DNA of 18,602 bases from Phyllobacteriaceae bacterium (GTDB lineage Bacteria > Pseudomonadota > Alphaproteobacteria > Rhizobiales > Devosiaceae), in the NCBI GenBank assembly GCA_012799265.1, contig JAAZLP010000010.1, positions 1 to 18,602 of the forward strand, written 5' to 3'. This document shows positions 14,753 through 18,602 of the stretch, piece by piece. How positions within the stretch are numbered: the stretch's first letter is position 1; every line of letters starts with the position of its first letter. The notes beneath the pieces are model-generated. The model was not told the DNA's origin, ran no database searches, and saw only the letters and a list, made by a program, of their open reading frames with translations. Made by a program: the position numbers and the translations under genes.

Positions 14753-14858
14753 TCGCGCGCTGTTGGCGGTAATCAACGACTGTTCAACCCTGCTCGATTG
14801 CTGCAACAATACTGTGACAAAACCCTGAAAAAGGGTGATCTCTCGACAAAGGGCTTGC

Positions 14859-14864
14859 TTGACA
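14859..14864 (+). promoter_or_regulatory. Probable -35 of the lacI-hydrolase promoter
   Basis: A perfect TTGACA reading rightward, about 65 bases before the GTG start of the regulator gene. No clear -10 is visible 16-18 bases downstream, where operator O2 begins. Position and orientation fit the divergent promoter. Confidence 0.4.
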
Positions 14865-14886
14865 GAAATGGAGCAAAGCCTGAAGA

Positions 14887-14906
14887 GATTGAACACGATT
14901 TCAATC
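14887..14906 (+). promoter_or_regulatory. LacI-type operator O2 upstream of the regulator gene
   Basis: GATTGAA-CACGAT-TTCAATC has perfect 7-bp arms around a centre that includes CG. Its core TGAACACGATTTCA differs from operator O1 at one base of 14. It lies 24 bases before the GTG start, where a -10 or transcription start would be, which predicts autorepression of the regulator and control of the downstream hydrolase. Confidence 0.7.
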
Positions 14907-14929
14907 GTTAAGGGATTGGGGAGGAATTG

Positions 14930-15979
14930 GTGGCCGATGGCGCAGAGCTCAGTCGTGGGCGGGCAACCGCCGAAATGGTCGCTGCGCGCGCCAATGTCTC
15001 CCGCGTTGCGGTGTCGCGCGCTTTCAATCCGCATACATCGCTGAAGCCGGAAAAACGCGAGCTGATCCTCAGGATTGCGCAGGAGTTGAACTATACGCCA
15101 GACCGCGCGGCGCGGGCGCTGGTGAGCGGCCGGACGCACCTTGTCGGCGTTATCGTGCCTGACGTCTGCAGCAATTGGGAAAGCCAGGAAATCGACGCGC
15201 TGACCACGGCGCTGCAGGCCGAGGGTTTTGCCACCCTGCTGTTCAAGACGCGCACCGACTATTCTATGGATGAGCAATTGCTCGCCTATATGCGCGGCTT
15301 CAATCCGGACTCGGTGATCGCCTTCGTGGAGAATGTGAAAGCGCGCACCCTGGCCAAGTTCCTCGGGCGCGCGGTGCCGATCTATGTCGATTACCCGCTG
15401 CCCGGAGCGACATCGGCGCGCGAGGCAGGGCCGCTCTTTGACCGGCTGAATATTCTTCAGCGCGACGGCATTGATCAGGCGGTGGCACTGCTCCAGGGTT
15501 ATGGTGTCAGGCGCATCGCCTATCTCGCCGGGGTTGAAAAATCGCGCGCCAATGTCGCCCGCGAAAACACATTGCGGCAGGTGATGGCGGCGCGCGGGAT
15601 GGAACCGCCGACGGTGATCGCCGGCGACTTTGGCTATGACGCGGCCTACCAGTCCACGGTCAATCTCTTCCGGGTGGGGGAGGGCGCGGACGCGATCTTT
15701 GCCGCCAATGACGTCAGCGCCTTTGGGGCCATGGATGCGCTGCGTCACGAGCTCAAGCTGCGCGTGCCGGAGGATGTAAGCGTTGTCGGCTTTGACGACA
15801 TCGCACAGGCCCACTGGAAGAGCTACAACCTCACGACCGTGAAGTTCGATCTCGACGAGCGCGTACAGGCGCTGGTGCGACTGATCCTGCGCCGGCTCAA
15901 CAATCCCGACGCGCCGGCCCTGGAAGAAACGCTTGATACCCGGCTGGTGGTGCGGGGCACGGTGGGAGCCAGGCGATGA
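14930..15979 (+). CDS. LacI-family transcriptional regulator
   Basis: This 349-aa regulator has an N-terminal helix-turn-helix (about residues 12-32, ATAEMVAARANVSRVAVSRA) and a hinge helix region YTPDRAARALVSGRT. These are followed by the periplasmic-binding-protein-like sensor domain starting HLVGVIVPDV and ending with motifs such as AIFAANDVSAFGAMDAL and VSVVGFDDIAQAHW. A GTG at 14930 is the best start: GGGGAGG lies about 5 bases upstream, while a TTG at 14927 would be too close. It is divergent from the transporter operon, with operators O1 and O2 between them, and its stop overlaps the hydrolase start (ATGA). It probably represses both units until the imported sugar or a breakdown product binds the sensor domain. 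Confidence 0.92.
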   Translation: MADGAELSRGRATAEMVAARANVSRVAVSRAFNPHTSLKPEKRELILRIAQELNYTPDRAARALVSGRTHLVGVIVPDVCSNWESQEIDALTTALQAEGFATLLFKTRTDYSMDEQLLAYMRGFNPDSVIAFVENVKARTLAKFLGRAVPIYVDYPLPGATSAREAGPLFDRLNILQRDGIDQAVALLQGYGVRRIAYLAGVEKSRANVARENTLRQVMAARGMEPPTVIAGDFGYDAAYQSTVNLFRVGEGADAIFAANDVSAFGAMDALRHELKLRVPEDVSVVGFDDIAQAHWKSYNLTTVKFDLDERVQALVRLILRRLNNPDAPALEETLDTRLVVRGTVGARR

Positions 15980-17898
15980 GCCGGAAAGATATCCACCTCA
16001 TCTTCAAGACCCATCTTGATATCGGCTTTACCGACCACGCTGCGCGGGTGCGACGGCAATATCATGAGCAGTTCATTCCGCAGGCCATCGCGACCGGCGC
16101 GCATTTTTATGCAGAGAACCCGGCCGCTCCGGCCTTCATCTGGACAACGGGCGCCTGGCTGATCTGGGATCATCTGGAGACCCAGGATAAGGAGAAGGTC
16201 CGGGCGCTGGAGCAGGCGATCGAGCGCGGGCTCGTGACCTGGCATGCACTGCCGTTCACGACCCACACCGAACTCATGTCAGCCGAGCTCTTTGAAGCAG
16301 GGCTGAGTTACGCGCAGGCACTGGACAGCCGGTTTGGCCGAAAAACCATTGCCGCCAAAATGACCGATGTGCCGGGCCATACGCTGGGTATGGTGCCGCT
16401 GCTGGCAAGGGCGGGGGTGAAATTCCTCCATCTCGGCGTCAACACGGCAAGCCCGGTGCCTGATGTGCCGCCCATCTTCCGCTGGCAGGCGCCGGACGGC
16501 TCCGAAGTGGTGGTGATGTATCAAGGCTCCTATGGCGCCACGGACTTCCCGGCCGGCGAGGATGTCGAGCTCAGCTTTGCCCATACCAATGACAATATCG
16601 GCCCGCAAAGCGTCGGGCAGACGGTCGAGGCGCTGCGGCATCTGCAAAAGGCGCATCCGGAGGCGCGGATTGTTGCCTCGACGCTGGACGCGTTCGGCGC
16701 GCTGATGTGGGAGCGGCGCGAGAGCCTGCCCGTCGTGACGGTGGAGATTGGCGATAGCTGGATCCACGGAGCGGCCAGCGACCCCATCAAGCTCCAGCGC
16801 TTCAAGGCGCTGCAGCGGTTTCACGATGCGCTCGAGCCTACGCCTGAACGTCAGGCTTTCGGACGCGGGCTGACCCTGGTGGCCGAGCATACCTGGGGCG
16901 TGGATATCAAGACCTATCTGCGCGACGAGACAGCGTGGGATCGCGCCGACTTCCAGCGCGCGCGCGCCAGTGATTATCGCTTTGCCTATGCCGAACAGTC
17001 CTGGGCTGAGCAGCGAGGTTATCTCCAAACGGCCCTTTCTGCGCTGGGACCGGACGACCGCGCCGAGGCCGAAGAGGCGCTTGGTGCGCTTGAGGTTTCC
17101 GCGGCCCCTGAACCACAGGATGAGACCGAAATCAGCGATGGCGGCTGGCGGGCAGACCTTGACCCGGCGAGCGGTGACATTGTGCAGCTGGTGTCGCCGG
17201 CGGGCCGGGTGCTCGGTGGGACGAACGGCTCCATCTTTGGCTATCGCCACGAAAGCTATGACGCGCACGAGCTGAAACGCCATCTCGACAGCTATCTCCA
17301 GCACCGGGAAGAGTGGGCCATTCTTGACCACGACAAGCCGGGGCTGGAGCGAGCGCAGACAGCACGCACGGCCTGCTTTGTCCCGGAACATCTTGGCGTC
17401 AGCGCCGATCGCAGGACAGGTATCGCCAGGCTGCCCGATGATGCCAGCGCCCTTCTGGGTGGACCGCTTCGCCACGAGATCAGCCTGCGCGGGATCGATG
17501 ACAGCACGGTCGAGATCACGCTGGTCCTACGCGACAAGCCAGCCAACAGAATGCCCGAGGCCGGGTTCCTGTTCTTCACCCCGGCGGGTGGTCAGGGCTG
17601 GTCGGCAAAAAAGATGGGGCTCTGGCACCGAACGGAGAACATTGTGCGCCGCGGCGGCGGACAGCTGCAGGCGGTCGAGGCCGTGAGTGTGTCTCTGGGG
17701 TCGGGGACAGTCACGGTGACGCCGCTGGACAGTGCGCTGGTCGCGCCAGCGCGCAGCCCCTTCATGCCGTTCCAGCCGGAACGCCCCGATTTCTCCCGCG
17801 GCGTGCGGTTCAATCTCTACAACAACAAATGGGGCACCAATTTCCCCATGTGGTGGGATGGAACGGTGAAGATGCGCTTTGTGGTGACGCTAGGCTGA
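15976..17898 (+). CDS. DUF5054 family protein, GH38-like predicted glycoside hydrolase
   Basis: This 640-aa protein has no signal peptide, so it is probably cytoplasmic. The N-terminal part resembles the (beta/alpha)7 catalytic domain of GH38 alpha-mannosidases: HLDIGFTD (13-20, the metal-binding HxD of that fold), THTELM (96-101), and DVPGHT at 131-136. Asp131 sits where GH38 has its nucleophile in DxFGHS. AEHTWGVD further on gives another candidate metal His. The second half (from about residue 385) is beta-rich, as in the C-terminal domains of GH38 enzymes. DUF5054 members are annotated only by similarity, so the sugar is unknown. The gene is coupled to the LacI gene by an ATGA overlap and is therefore controlled by operator O2. 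It likely cleaves a glycoside taken up by the divergent transporter. Confidence 0.85.
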   Translation: MSRKDIHLIFKTHLDIGFTDHAARVRRQYHEQFIPQAIATGAHFYAENPAAPAFIWTTGAWLIWDHLETQDKEKVRALEQAIERGLVTWHALPFTTHTELMSAELFEAGLSYAQALDSRFGRKTIAAKMTDVPGHTLGMVPLLARAGVKFLHLGVNTASPVPDVPPIFRWQAPDGSEVVVMYQGSYGATDFPAGEDVELSFAHTNDNIGPQSVGQTVEALRHLQKAHPEARIVASTLDAFGALMWERRESLPVVTVEIGDSWIHGAASDPIKLQRFKALQRFHDALEPTPERQAFGRGLTLVAEHTWGVDIKTYLRDETAWDRADFQRARASDYRFAYAEQSWAEQRGYLQTALSALGPDDRAEAEEALGALEVSAAPEPQDETEISDGGWRADLDPASGDIVQLVSPAGRVLGGTNGSIFGYRHESYDAHELKRHLDSYLQHREEWAILDHDKPGLERAQTARTACFVPEHLGVSADRRTGIARLPDDASALLGGPLRHEISLRGIDDSTVEITLVLRDKPANRMPEAGFLFFTPAGGQGWSAKKMGLWHRTENIVRRGGGQLQAVEAVSVSLGSGTVTVTPLDSALVAPARSPFMPFQPERPDFSRGVRFNLYNNKWGTNFPMWWDGTVKMRFVVTLG

Positions 17899-17943
17899 GG
17901 CGTCCGGCGAATGCCCGGCACGCGACTGTTACCCCTGCTCCCT

Positions 17944-18602
17944 TCACGGCAGCCCCGTATAATTCTCCGCGAGACTCTTTTGTGCGGCCTGTGAGCCCGT
18001 GAGGTAGTCGAACTCGGCGCGCTGGATGCGGCGGCCGAAGGGGCCGGTTTCGGGGAAGACGTGCATGAGACTGGTCATCCACCAGCTGAAGCGTTCGGCC
18101 TTCCAGATGCGAGAGAGGGCGCGGGCGGAATAGGCGTCGAGGCCTGAAGAGGATTTCTCCTGATAGTATTCGATGAGCCCGTCGGCCAGCATGGCCACGT
18201 CGCTCATGGCGAGGTTCAGGCCCTTGGCGCCGGTGGGCGGGACGATATGGGCGGCATCGCCGGCGAGGAACAGCCTGCCGAAGCGCAAGGGCTCGGCGAC
18301 GAAGCTGCGGAGCGGCGCGATCGATTTTTCGAGCGCTGACCCGGTCTGCAGGGCCTCGGCCGTGGCCGGATCAAGGCGTCGGCGAAGCTCGTCCCAGAAA
18401 CGGTCGTCGCTCCAGCCCTCGACCTTTTCATGGGCATCCACCTGCACGTAATAGCGGCTGCGGGTGGGCGAGCGCTGGGAGCAAAGGGCAAAGCCCCGCT
18501 CGTGATGGGCATAGATGAGCTCATCGGCGACCGGCGGCTTGTCCACCAATATGCCTAGCCAGCCGAATGGATAGACCCGCTCGAAAGTCTTTATCGCGGT
18601 GG
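17944..18602 (-). CDS. pobA: 4-hydroxybenzoate 3-monooxygenase (PobA-like), 5' end outside the window
   Basis: The visible C-terminal 219 or so residues are open to the window edge. They contain ERVYPFGWLGILVDKPPVAD and the second FAD-binding motif RLFLAGDAAHIVPPTGAKGL, then NLAMSDV, ending FDYLTGSQAAQKSLAENYTG-LP. These match PobA closely; the full enzyme is about 390 aa. PobA is a single-component flavoprotein that hydroxylates 4-hydroxybenzoate to protocatechuate using NADPH and O2, feeding the beta-ketoadipate pathway. The stop is TGA at 17946-17944, 45 bases from the convergent hydrolase stop, with no obvious terminator between. It appears unrelated to the sugar locus. Its start and operator cannot be seen here. 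Confidence 0.88.
   Translation of the reverse strand, partial: TAIKTFERVYPFGWLGILVDKPPVADELIYAHHERGFALCSQRSPTRSRYYVQVDAHEKVEGWSDDRFWDELRRRLDPATAEALQTGSALEKSIAPLRSFVAEPLRFGRLFLAGDAAHIVPPTGAKGLNLAMSDVAMLADGLIEYYQEKSSSGLDAYSARALSRIWKAERFSWWMTSLMHVFPETGPFGRRIQRAEFDYLTGSQAAQKSLAENYTGLP

Overview
The window looks like chromosomal DNA from a GC-rich alphaproteobacterium, probably a Hyphomicrobiales member (Devosia/Pelagibacterium-like; this is inference from codon style, UgpC-type sugar ABC genes and an FNR/FixK-type box, with no rRNA or marker gene to confirm it). It falls into three zones.

Zone 1 (1-5725) is a cluster of the kind controlled by FNR/FixK at low oxygen, and it is partly decayed. From left to right it holds a terminator of an upstream gene, a 5'-truncated multiheme cytochrome c fragment, a tandem universal stress protein (USP), a single-domain USP, a small class I cytochrome c with its own terminator, and a P1B-type metal ATPase whose stop overlaps the cytochrome start. 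These intact genes are all on the minus strand. Beyond the ATPase lies a USP remnant with a stop at codon 2, then an intergenic region with a near-consensus FNR/FixK box. On the plus strand follow a frameshifted USP, a frameshifted DUF5368-like membrane protein and a C-terminal scrap of a DUF3618-like protein.

Zone 2 (about 5725-6760) is gene-poor. It has one unrecognised 130-aa ORF and about 640 bases with no gene I can support.

Zone 3 (6760-17898) is a well-preserved carbohydrate-utilisation locus built as two divergent transcription units around a LacI-family regulator. Leftward runs a binding protein, two permeases, a UgpC/MalK-like ATPase, a CehA/McbA-type PHP metallohydrolase, an IolE-like TIM-barrel enzyme and a Gfo/Idh/MocA oxidoreductase. 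Rightward run the LacI regulator and a 640-aa DUF5054 (GH38-like) predicted glycosidase. Most junctions are ATGA overlaps. Two nearly identical LacI-type operators sit in the divergent promoter region, one per promoter, so one regulator probably controls import, cleavage and an oxidation/elimination step for one glycoside. The substrate cannot be read from the sequence. The assembly of a DUF5054 hydrolase, PHP hydrolase, TIM-barrel enzyme and atypical Gfo/Idh enzyme is the best candidate here for an undescribed pathway.

The right edge (17944-18602) carries the C-terminal part of a PobA-like 4-hydroxybenzoate 3-monooxygenase on the minus strand, convergent with the hydrolase gene.
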